Assembly (NCBI GenBank): GCA_027070475.1
Contig: JALXDT010000119.1
Location: forward strand, 1 to 6,588
Direction: 5' to 3'
Length of the DNA: 6,588 bases
Source: Candidatus Aminicenantota bacterium
Lineage (GTDB): Bacteria; Acidobacteriota; Aminicenantia; JAMOAD01
Below, in pieces: positions 1 to 5,908 of the stretch. The translations under genes were made by a program, and so were the position numbers. The notes under the pieces were generated by a model, which ran no database searches, was not told the DNA's origin, and was given only the letters and a program-made list of their open reading frames with translations. Numbering within the stretch: position 1 is the first letter of the stretch; every line of letters starts with the position of its first letter.

Positions 1-33
1 ATTCCTAACTAGTGGATTCTTTTCATAATTCAA
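1..33 (-). CDS. Possible start of a pilN-like gene, cut by the window edge
   Basis: A minus-strand frame different from that of the pilM-like gene is open from a stop at 57-55 to the window edge. From a TTG at 33-31 it reads (Met)NYEKNPLVRN. This resembles the short N-terminal segment of PilN proteins (an Ile-Asn-Leu stretch followed by a Pro and Arg/Asn-rich stretch), and pilN normally follows pilM. The start would overlap the end of the pilM-like gene by 11 bases. No Shine-Dalgarno site is visible, so expression would depend on translational coupling. The competing ATG at 26-24 gives only five codons before TAG. Only eleven codons are visible, so the family call is a suggestion from position and a weak motif. 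The alternative is that this frame is the continuation of pilM after a frameshift. Confidence 0.3.
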   Translation of the reverse strand, partial: MNYEKNPLVRN

Positions 34-508
34 TATAATTTTGAATTTTTGTTGTTATAAGTTCAGGAGTTTTTCCTATTTTTCTTAAAAAGGAAAAGAG
101 CTCAGAAATATAATTCTGAGGAGCAACAGAAATAAGGACATCTACCTTTTTACCTCTCCTCTCCTCCTTCTCCTCTATTATAATAAAATCATGGAAAAAC
201 TCTTCATCAGGAAAGATTCTCCTGGCCTCTCTTTCCACCACTTCAGCCAACTCCTTTTTAGGCATTTTTGGGAAAGATTTAATTTCATTTTTTATAAGAG
301 GAGACTTTGCAATAAAAATCGTATTGTTGGCAGAAATTTTATTCTCATTAAGAAGACCAATGATTTCTTCAACAGCTTCTTCCTTAGATGTATTATTAAT
401 CTGAGAACTTACTGCCGATTTTATCTTAATTAAACTACCTTTTTTTACAAACTCTATTGCTGAAAATTTACCATCAGAATACTGAATCGCACAATATCTT
501 TTTGTCAT
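23..508 (-). CDS. pilM: Short PilM-like actin-fold protein (N-terminal half only)
   Basis: 161 residues resembling the first half of PilM, the cytoplasmic actin-like ATPase-fold protein that binds the PilN tail in type IV pilus assembly. The best match is residues 71-100 (LIKNEIKSFPKMPKKE, then a segment with EREARRIFP), equivalent to the conserved PilM stretch with a Pro-Lys-Met-Pro loop and Glu-Ala helix. Residues 121-148 (KVDVLISVAP, then a helix and KIGKTPEL) match the strand-helix that ends the first PilM subdomain. PilM proteins are usually about 350 residues; here TGA falls where the second half, with the phosphate-binding DxG motif, should begin. The ATG overlaps the pilC stop as ATGA, with GGAGG at 519-515 six bases before it, so the start is secure. 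It is either a genuine half-size PilM or a gene broken by a frameshift near its end; the window stops too soon to tell. Confidence 0.7.
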   Translation of the reverse strand: MTKRYCAIQYSDGKFSAIEFVKKGSLIKIKSAVSSQINNTSKEEAVEEIIGLLNENKISANNTIFIAKSPLIKNEIKSFPKMPKKELAEVVEREARRIFPDEEFFHDFIIIEEKEERRGKKVDVLISVAPQNYISELFSFLRKIGKTPELITTKIQNYIEL

Positions 509-1719
509 CTTAATCCTCCAGCAGCTGCAATTCCTCCTGTAAGCTTGTATATTGGAAGAAAGATTGAAAGTGCAATAAACAGAACAACACCACCCATAAA
601 TAGAATAAGTGTGGGTTCCAAAATTGCAAACATCTTGTTTATTGCCTGCGGAACCTCCTTATCATAATATTCTGAAACTTTTTTTAATGTTGCATCAAGA
701 GAACCTGTTTCCTCTCCGACCTGAATCATTCTCAATACAAGAGAAGGAAAATAGGGAGATTGTCTTAAGCTTTCAAATATACTATTTCCTGTCATTATCC
801 CTTCCCTTGCTTTAGCCACTTCTTTTGAAATAATAGTATTTCCAACGACCCTTTCAACTATTGTCAATGTTTGGGGAATCCCAATCCCTGCTGAATAGAG
901 GAGTGCTGTATAGTGTGCGAATCTTGAAAGTGCAAGCTTTCTGTTTAATTTACCAAATATAGGAAGATGTAGCTTAACTTTATCCCAGAATAATCTTCCT
1001 TTTTCTGTTCGATTTGTAAATTTATATATCAAGAAAAATGCTATAAATGAACCTATAATTATATACCAAAAATTCTCAAAAAAGGTTGCAACTCCGATCA
1101 GAATTTTAGTAGGAGCTGGAAGTTCCACATTAAAGGATGTAAGTATCGGGATAAACTTAGGAACAGTAAATGTCATCATTATAAAGATCACAACCCCAAT
1201 CATCAAAAATACAAAGGTCGGATAAATAGAAGCCTGTTTTATCTGAGCTATGAGTTCCTCCTGCCATTCAAGAAAAGCAATCAATTCCCTGAGAACAGTG
1301 TCAAGATTTCCAGTAGCTTCTCCAGCTCTTATTATACTTACATAAATCTCAGGAAATGCATTTGGATAGATTTCAAGAGCATCGGAAAAGGAACTTCCCG
1401 ATTCAATTTGCCTGATGATGCCTGCAAGGATATTTTTAAATGTTTTATTATCCGTGCTTTCCGCAAAATCTGAAAGAGCGACAATAATAGGAACACCGGC
1501 TTCAAGTGATGTTGCTATATGAATACTGAACAGTATTAAATCCCTCCTTTTAATTCTTCCTTTTGAAATATTTTTACTCTCTTTAATCGGAGTTGCCTTG
1601 ACAAGTACAAGATCTAAGTTTAACAATTGTTGTTCCAACTCTTCCACAGTTCTTGCATTCATTACTCCATCAACACTCTCTCCAGCATAATTTCTCGCTT
1701 TATAGTTAAAAGCCGGCAT
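505..1719 (-). CDS. pilC: Type IV pilus / type II secretion inner-membrane platform protein PilC/GspF
   Basis: 404 residues, normal length for the family. This polytopic inner-membrane protein sits above the assembly ATPase and passes pilin-like subunits into the growing fibre. It shows the typical layout: an N-terminal segment (FNYKARNYAGESVDG, residues 4-18), then two related T2SSF repeats at about 62-188 and 266-390. Each repeat carries the family signature, GEATGNLD at 133-140 and GEETGSLD at 335-342. Three hydrophobic segments are visible at about 167-189, 215-234 and 368-391. The ATG shares one base with the upstream pilB stop (TAATG) and is preceded by GGGGAAG at 1730-1724, so translation is coupled. 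The stop overlaps the next gene by four bases. PilC of a type IV pilus and GspF of a secretion system cannot be separated on this protein alone; the PilM-like neighbour favours the pilus. Confidence 0.93.
   Translation of the reverse strand: MPAFNYKARNYAGESVDGVMNARTVEELEQQLLNLDLVLVKATPIKESKNISKGRIKRRDLILFSIHIATSLEAGVPIIVALSDFAESTDNKTFKNILAGIIRQIESGSSFSDALEIYPNAFPEIYVSIIRAGEATGNLDTVLRELIAFLEWQEELIAQIKQASIYPTFVFLMIGVVIFIMMTFTVPKFIPILTSFNVELPAPTKILIGVATFFENFWYIIIGSFIAFFLIYKFTNRTEKGRLFWDKVKLHLPIFGKLNRKLALSRFAHYTALLYSAGIGIPQTLTIVERVVGNTIISKEVAKAREGIMTGNSIFESLRQSPYFPSLVLRMIQVGEETGSLDATLKKVSEYYDKEVPQAINKMFAILEPTLILFMGGVVLFIALSIFLPIYKLTGGIAAAGGLR
515..519 (-). promoter_or_regulatory. Shine-Dalgarno site of the pilM-like gene
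   Basis: GGAGG lies within the last codons of pilC, six bases before the ATG at 508. It shows that this genome uses ordinary SD starts even inside the operon, in contrast to pilB. Confidence 0.75.
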
Positions 1720-3428
1720 TATACTTCCCCATAACTTACTCTGACAACCTCTTCAAGTGTTGTTATTCCATTCCTTGCTTTTTCCATACCATCTTCAAAA
1801 AGTGTAATAAGGCCCTCTTCAAGAGCTGCATTTTTTATTTCCGTAAAAGTAGCACCTGTTGATATTAATTCTTTTAGGCGAGGAGTAATAATTAGCATTT
1901 CAAAGATTGCAATTCTTCCTTTATAACCTGTATTATTACAAGTCTCACAACCTGTACCTTTATAAAATTTAGGTCTCTCTTCTCCCACCCATCCAACTCT
2001 TTTTAGAATTAATGGATCGGGAGTATACTCAACTTTGCAATTATTACAAACTTTTCTTACCAACCTTTGAGCTATTATCGCATTTATTGTTGAAGCCAAC
2101 AGAAATCTTTCAACACCCATATCTAACAATCTGGGTATGGCAGATACCGCATCATTTGTATGTAAAGTGGAGAAAACAAGATGACCGGTTAAAGCTGCTC
2201 TTATTGCCATATCTATGGTTTCTCTGTCTCTCATCTCTCCCACCATTATGATATCCGGATCCTGCCTTAAAATAGATCTCAAACCTGTCGCAAAGGTAAA
2301 TCCTGCTTTTTCATTCACCTGAGATTGTCTTATTATTGGAAATTCATATTCAATAGGATCTTCTATTGTTATTATATTTTTCTCTATAGAATTTAAATAT
2401 GCAAGTGCAGAATAAAGAGTAGTGGTTTTTCCCGAACCTGTAGGACCTGTAACGAGTATAATACCGTGAGGTCTTCTGATAATATCTTTAAATTTTTCAA
2501 GATTATTCTTATTAAAGCCCAAGTTTTCTAACCCTAAAACAACCCTTGATTTATCGAGGAGCCTTAAGACAACATTGTATCCAAAGATTGTGGGATAGAA
2601 GGATGACCTTATGTCGATAACCTTCTTACCAATCCTAAATTTCACTCTTCCATCCATAGGGATTCTTGATTCTGCGATATTCACATCTGAGAGAATTTTC
2701 AACCTTGCTATTACAGGGGGTTGAATTTGTTTTGGTAAGGTTGGCCCCATCTGCATTATACCATCAATCCTGTATCTAACCCTTAAAACCTTTTCATCGG
2801 GTTCTACATGAATATCAGTCGCACCATCCTTAATTCCCTTAATAATAAGCTGATCCACAAGCCTTACTATCGGAGCCTCCTCTGCCAAAGTTAGTTCTTG
2901 AGCCATTATACCAGGTCTGCTTGCAAGATTAATACTCTCTTCAATTAACTCATCTAATGATCTCCCCCCTCTGTAATATATTTCAATTGCATTGCTTATT
3001 TCGTCCGGAACAGCAGAAACAAATCTTACTCTTGTACCAGAAACCTCTTCTATCTCAGAAATAGCATCAACATCAAATATATTTTCAGCTGCTAAGGTTA
3101 AAATATTTTTTTCTTCATCATAGTCAATTGGAATCACATTGTATTTTTTACAAATATTTTCAGGGACCTTTTTCAGAGCTTCTTCATCTATCGCAGTTCT
3201 CTTTAAATCTATAAATTCAACGCCTGATTGAGCCGCAAGAGTACTTGAAAGAACATCTGGAGTTATAAATCCAAGGTTGATAAGGGTTTCCCCTAACATA
3301 GAGCCCGTTCTTTCCTGCTCTTTTAATGCGAGATTTAATTGTTCCTTTGTTAAAAACCCCCCTTCTACTAATCTTTGCCCTAACGGTTTTCTTCTCTTTT
3401 TACCTTCTTTTACAATATTATCCACCAT
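1719..3428 (-). CDS. pilB: Type IV pilus / type II secretion assembly ATPase PilB/GspE
   Basis: 569 residues, full length. This hexameric cytoplasmic ATPase powers assembly of pilin-like fibres through the PilC platform. An MshEN/T2SSE N-terminal domain covers about 15-150. The catalytic part has Walker A GPTGSGKTT (328-336), the Asp box ITIEDPIEYEF (353-363), Walker B RQDPDIIMVGEMRD (388-401) and the His box GHLVFSTLHTND (415-426). Four zinc-ligand cysteines lie at 461, 464, 494 and 497, which separates assembly ATPases from the PilT retraction type. In the c-di-GMP-type motif of MshEN domains, the Arg before Leu-Gly is Pro16 here (KPLGQRL), so nucleotide sensing is uncertain. It is the first gene of the operon and ends in a TAATG overlap with pilC. 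The ATG at 3428 has no Shine-Dalgarno site and sits six bases below a -10 box, so it may be read from a leaderless mRNA. PilB and GspE cannot be fully distinguished. Confidence 0.94.
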   Translation of the reverse strand: MVDNIVKEGKKRRKPLGQRLVEGGFLTKEQLNLALKEQERTGSMLGETLINLGFITPDVLSSTLAAQSGVEFIDLKRTAIDEEALKKVPENICKKYNVIPIDYDEEKNILTLAAENIFDVDAISEIEEVSGTRVRFVSAVPDEISNAIEIYYRGGRSLDELIEESINLASRPGIMAQELTLAEEAPIVRLVDQLIIKGIKDGATDIHVEPDEKVLRVRYRIDGIMQMGPTLPKQIQPPVIARLKILSDVNIAESRIPMDGRVKFRIGKKVIDIRSSFYPTIFGYNVVLRLLDKSRVVLGLENLGFNKNNLEKFKDIIRRPHGIILVTGPTGSGKTTTLYSALAYLNSIEKNIITIEDPIEYEFPIIRQSQVNEKAGFTFATGLRSILRQDPDIIMVGEMRDRETIDMAIRAALTGHLVFSTLHTNDAVSAIPRLLDMGVERFLLASTINAIIAQRLVRKVCNNCKVEYTPDPLILKRVGWVGEERPKFYKGTGCETCNNTGYKGRIAIFEMLIITPRLKELISTGATFTEIKNAALEEGLITLFEDGMEKARNGITTLEEVVRVSYGEV

Positions 3429-3433
3429 AGAAT

Positions 3434-3462
3434 AATATAATGAAAATAAACAGATATGTCAA
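3434..3462 (-). promoter_or_regulatory. Sigma-70 promoter of the pilB-pilC-pilM operon
   Basis: TTGACA (3462-3457) and TATATT (3439-3434) are separated by exactly 17 bases, a near-consensus housekeeping promoter. Transcription would be expected to start at about 3428-3426, which is the pilB ATG itself. The upstream edge of the -35 box abuts a heptamer repeat array. The prediction rests on sequence match and placement only. Confidence 0.72.
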
Positions 3463-3496
3463 ATAGCTTTGAGCCCATAGCATTGAGCATTGAGCT
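3462..3496 (-). repeat. Degenerate heptamer array 1, next to the pil promoter
   Basis: Read on the minus strand, five consecutive 7-base units are seen: AGCTCAA, TGCTCAA, TGCTATG, GGCTCAA, AGCTATT. The consensus is close to AGCTCAA. The array ends at the -35 box of the pil promoter. It is an imperfect inverted copy of the second array at 3605-3636. Function is unknown; it could be a short tandemly repeated intergenic element or a binding site repeated on a short helical period. Confidence 0.6.
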
Positions 3497-3604
3497 GATT
3501 TTTGAACATTATTAGTTTGTTGCTATTTGTAAATTCCTTTTTATAAAAGAATAAAATAAAGAAAGGGAGTAATAACAAGAAATTAACTACATTCCTTAAA
3601 TATT
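3497..3604. other. AT-rich spacer between the two heptamer arrays
   Basis: This 108-base stretch contains no credible ORF, RNA gene or GC-rich terminator on either strand. A short AT-only palindrome (CTTTTTATAAAAG) lies near 3538-3550 and is too weak to call a terminator. Confidence 0.5.
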
Positions 3605-3636
3605 AGCTCAGAGCTCAAGGCTTAAAGCTCAGGGCT
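3605..3636 (+). repeat. Degenerate heptamer array 2, downstream of rpsU
   Basis: On the plus strand the units AGCTCAG, AGCTCAA, GGCTTAA, AGCTCAG and a partial GGCT run in phase with period seven. Bases 3612-3636 match the reverse complement of 3472-3496 at 20 of 25 positions, so the two arrays form an inverted pair around a 115-base loop. In an rpsU read-through transcript they could pair with each other, but no U-tract follows, so an ordinary intrinsic terminator is not supported. Confidence 0.6.
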
Positions 3637-3652
3637 ATTTTTATATTTAAAA

Positions 3653-3853
3653 TTAATCGTTTGAAAGTCTTCTTATCTTCTTATGTATTCTTTTGAGAGC
3701 CTGAAGTTTTCTTAATCTTCTTCTCTCCCCTGGTTTAAGATAAACCGAATGCTTTTTAATCTCTTTAATAATAGCTTCCTGCTGAACTTTTCTCTTAAAC
3801 CTTTTTAAAGCATACTCAAATTTTTCATTTTCTTTTACTTGCACATATGCCAC
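3653..3853 (-). CDS. rpsU: 30S ribosomal protein S21
   Basis: 66 residues, very basic. S21 is a small protein of the 30S subunit platform, close to the anti-Shine-Dalgarno end of 16S rRNA, and it helps start translation. The family pattern is clear: VQVKENEKFEYALKRFKRKV near the N-terminus, then IIKEIKKHSVYLKPGERRR and a Lys/Arg-rich tail ending LSND. I chose GTG at 3853 because AGAGGTGA (3866-3859) lies five bases upstream and the product then begins MAYVQVKENE, as S21 usually does. The longer GTG start at 3862 would put the start codon inside that ribosome binding site. It has its own promoter upstream and appears monocistronic. No terminator is obvious between it and the pil operon. Confidence 0.93.
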   Translation of the reverse strand: MAYVQVKENEKFEYALKRFKRKVQQEAIIKEIKKHSVYLKPGERRRLRKLQALKRIHKKIRRLSND

Positions 3854-3858
3854 TAATA

Positions 3859-3866
3859 TCACCTCT
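3859..3866 (-). promoter_or_regulatory. Shine-Dalgarno site that fixes the rpsU start
   Basis: AGAGGTGA matches the anti-SD of 16S rRNA well and is five bases before GTG 3853. It overlaps GTG 3862, which argues against the longer start. Confidence 0.75.
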
Positions 3867-3884
3867 TTTATAAAATTGTGATTA

Positions 3885-3913
3885 TTTATACCCTAAATTA
3901 GAGGAAAAGTCAA
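3885..3913 (-). promoter_or_regulatory. Sigma-70 promoter of rpsU
   Basis: TTGACT (3913-3908), a 17-base spacer and TATAAA (3890-3885) form a strong housekeeping promoter. The predicted transcription start, near 3878, leaves a leader of about 25 bases that includes the SD site. The remaining upstream bases, 3914-4073, are very AT-rich; I see no gene, RNA or GC-rich terminator in them. Confidence 0.75.
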
Positions 3914-4073
3914 TAGTAATATATAAGATTTTAATAAAAGAGAGAAAAATCATTTTTAAATAAACCTGAATAATTGTTAGTTTTTTTGTGTCTTTTATTT
4001 TTTTCAACATAGCTCAATTGATTTAAATGTCTCTGCTCCCCTACAAAATCTGTCAAAGTAAATTAGTTTTAAA

Positions 4074-5891
4074 TTAACCAAAAATATCTTCAAGAAGGTG
4101 CAATCTGTTAAATGGAGGGATTATTAAAACCCCATTTACAATACCTTTAAGCTCTTTAATAAGCTCTTTTGATATTTTTGCTCCCTCTTTTTCCCCTTCT
4201 CTTCCGCTTTTACCCTCCATTCTTTTAAGAATCTCTTCGGGAACAGTGATTCCCGGAACTTCATAATGCAAATATTCCGCATTTTTAAAGGAGATAAGTG
4301 GCATAATGCTTACCATTATAGGAACTTTTAACTCCTTTATTTTTTCTATTGTTTCAACAATTCCTTTTACTTTATAAATTGGCTGAGTGATAACAAAATG
4401 GGCTCCCTTTTCAATCTTTTTTCTCAACCTTTCCAATATTTCTTCTGATATTTTTTCGTTTATCCCAAATCCGACGCCAATATAAAAGTGAGTTTTTTCC
4501 CCTATGGGGTTTCCCAACAAATCTGTTCCTCTATTCAGAGAGGACATCATCTCAACCAATCCTTCGGATGTCAGGTCATAGACTCCTGTTGCAAAAGGAT
4601 AATCACCTATTGAAGGAGGATCCCCGCCTAATGATAAGATATTATGAAGTCCTAAAGCCGAGGCCCCCAAAAGATCGGATTGAATGCCTAAAATGTTTCT
4701 ATCTCTGCATGTATAATGGACTATTATTTCTTTATCAAGTTCATTTTTCAGGATTTTCCCCAATGCGATCGGAGACATTCTTGTTTTTGCCATGGGGCTG
4801 TCTGAAATATTTATTGTATTTACATATTTCCCGTAATCTTTAAGTCTCTTTAATATTTTTTTATAGTTAACATCTCTCGGGGGATCTATTTCAACAGAAA
4901 GAGCCTTCTTTTTTTTCAAAAGTTTCATAAGGCCTGTGTGCGGGGTTTCTTTAACCTCTCTCTCTTTTTCTTCAATTATTTCAATCTTCTTTATTTTTCT
5001 CGGCTGAACTTTGAGATCCTTTGTTTGCTGTTTTAATAATCTGATATGCTCAGGAGTGGTTCCGCAGCATCCGCCGACAACTTTAACTCCCGCTGATAAG
5101 AATTTTTTACCATAATTTGCAAAATAGTGGGGATTATAGGGATAGTAAAATTTACCCTGAACAAATTGTGCAAGCCCTGCATTGGGCATAGCTGAAAGCG
5201 GTTTTTCCGTAACTCTTCCCATTTTTCTCACAACTTCAAAAACATTTTGAGGCCCTGTCCCGCAGTTTGATCCTATGACATCCGCTTCCGTATCTGATAG
5301 TTTTACAGATACTTCAAATGGGTTTTTGCCAAATAGAGTTAAGCCATTGTTTGGAAAAGACATTTCCGCTATCACGAAAACATCCGATGAGAGTTTTTTA
5401 GCAACCTCTATCCCAATTATAAGTTCATTCAGACATGCAAATGTTTCAAAAATTAAAAGGTCAACTCCTCCCTCAAGAAGAGCTTCTATCTGCTCTCTGA
5501 AAATTGAACTTAGTTCATCCGTTGAGGGATTATCCTCTTTATCAAGAGGTCTTGAAATAGGGCCGACAGAGCCTGCAACAAAAGCTTTATCCTTTGCAAT
5601 AGCTCTTGCGATTCTTGCTCCGAAATAGTTTATATCTTTGACTTTTTTACCAAGATCAAAGTATTTATCAAGGATGTACTTGTTTGCTCCAAAGGTATTG
5701 GTTGTCAAAACTTCTGCTCCCGCTTCAAGATATTCTCTGTGTATTGTTTTTATAATCTCTGGCATAGATATATTCAACTCATCATAGCAATGCCCTTTAG
5801 GAACACCTTTGGCGTATATCTGTGTTCCTATTGCTCCGTCAAATAGAATTTTATCTTCATTTTCAAAAAAATCTCTGAAATTTCTCTCCAT
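4074..5891 (-). CDS. Bifunctional homocysteine S-methyltransferase / methylenetetrahydrofolate reductase
   Basis: 605 residues with two fused enzymes of methionine and one-carbon metabolism, similar in layout to Bacillus YitJ. Residues 1-290 are the zinc-dependent homocysteine methyltransferase barrel: LFDGAIGTQI at 17-26, TTNTFGAN at 63-70, and zinc-ligand cysteines at 210 (GSNC) and 275-276 (GGCCGTTP). A Lys/Glu-rich linker covers about 290-325. Residues 326-605 are the flavin-dependent MTHFR barrel: EIDPPRD (334-340, likely catalytic Glu334), HYTCRDRN (392-399), LSLGGDPP (419-426), the HFVITQ strand (498-503) and a C-terminal IPPFNR. There is no cobalamin-binding domain, so the methyl donor may be a methylated compound, or a separate corrinoid protein may take part. 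The ATG has AGGAG (5903-5899) seven bases upstream and lies 17 bases after the upstream gene, so the two are probably co-transcribed. No riboswitch is possible in that gap. Confidence 0.92.
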   Translation of the reverse strand: MERNFRDFFENEDKILFDGAIGTQIYAKGVPKGHCYDELNISMPEIIKTIHREYLEAGAEVLTTNTFGANKYILDKYFDLGKKVKDINYFGARIARAIAKDKAFVAGSVGPISRPLDKEDNPSTDELSSIFREQIEALLEGGVDLLIFETFACLNELIIGIEVAKKLSSDVFVIAEMSFPNNGLTLFGKNPFEVSVKLSDTEADVIGSNCGTGPQNVFEVVRKMGRVTEKPLSAMPNAGLAQFVQGKFYYPYNPHYFANYGKKFLSAGVKVVGGCCGTTPEHIRLLKQQTKDLKVQPRKIKKIEIIEEKEREVKETPHTGLMKLLKKKKALSVEIDPPRDVNYKKILKRLKDYGKYVNTINISDSPMAKTRMSPIALGKILKNELDKEIIVHYTCRDRNILGIQSDLLGASALGLHNILSLGGDPPSIGDYPFATGVYDLTSEGLVEMMSSLNRGTDLLGNPIGEKTHFYIGVGFGINEKISEEILERLRKKIEKGAHFVITQPIYKVKGIVETIEKIKELKVPIMVSIMPLISFKNAEYLHYEVPGITVPEEILKRMEGKSGREGEKEGAKISKELIKELKGIVNGVLIIPPFNRLHLLEDIFG

Positions 5892-5898
5892 TGCTAAA

Positions 5899-5903
5899 CT
5901 CCT
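5899..5903 (-). promoter_or_regulatory. Shine-Dalgarno site of the methyltransferase-reductase gene
   Basis: AGGAG is spaced seven bases from ATG 5891 and sits just after the TAA of the preceding gene. It supports the start and a shared transcript. Confidence 0.7.
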
Positions 5904-5908
5904 GGATA

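Noticed and set aside
7..17. AACTAGTGGAT resembling a cloning-vector polylinker (SpeI site then the start of a BamHI site)
   Set aside because: The match is short, the BamHI site is not completed (GGATTC) and the flanks differ from vector sequence; chance is more likely.
9..26. ATG overlapping the pilM-like stop as the start of the next gene
   Set aside because: The frame meets TAG after five codons (MKRIH), so it cannot encode the next operon protein unless there is a sequence error.
191..433. Plus-strand ORFs opposite pilM, pilC, pilB and the MTHFR half (191-433, 609-815, 2012-2251, 4568-4843)
   Set aside because: All are antisense to clear family members and lack domain signals, so they are shadows.
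3605..3655. Intrinsic terminator after rpsU
   Set aside because: Local stems in the heptamer array are only about five pairs and no U-tract follows on the minus strand.
4028..4056. TTGACA at 4056-4051 as a second rpsU promoter
   Set aside because: At 17 bases spacing the -10 position reads GAGACA, a poor match. The TTGACT/TATAAA pair nearer to rpsU is far better.
5275..5628. 117-codon plus-strand ORF inside the methyltransferase gene
   Set aside because: It lies wholly opposite strongly conserved methyltransferase motifs and its product shows no family resemblance.
5892..5908. SAM or other methionine riboswitch before the methyltransferase gene
   Set aside because: Only 17 bases separate it from the upstream coding region, which is too short for any known riboswitch.
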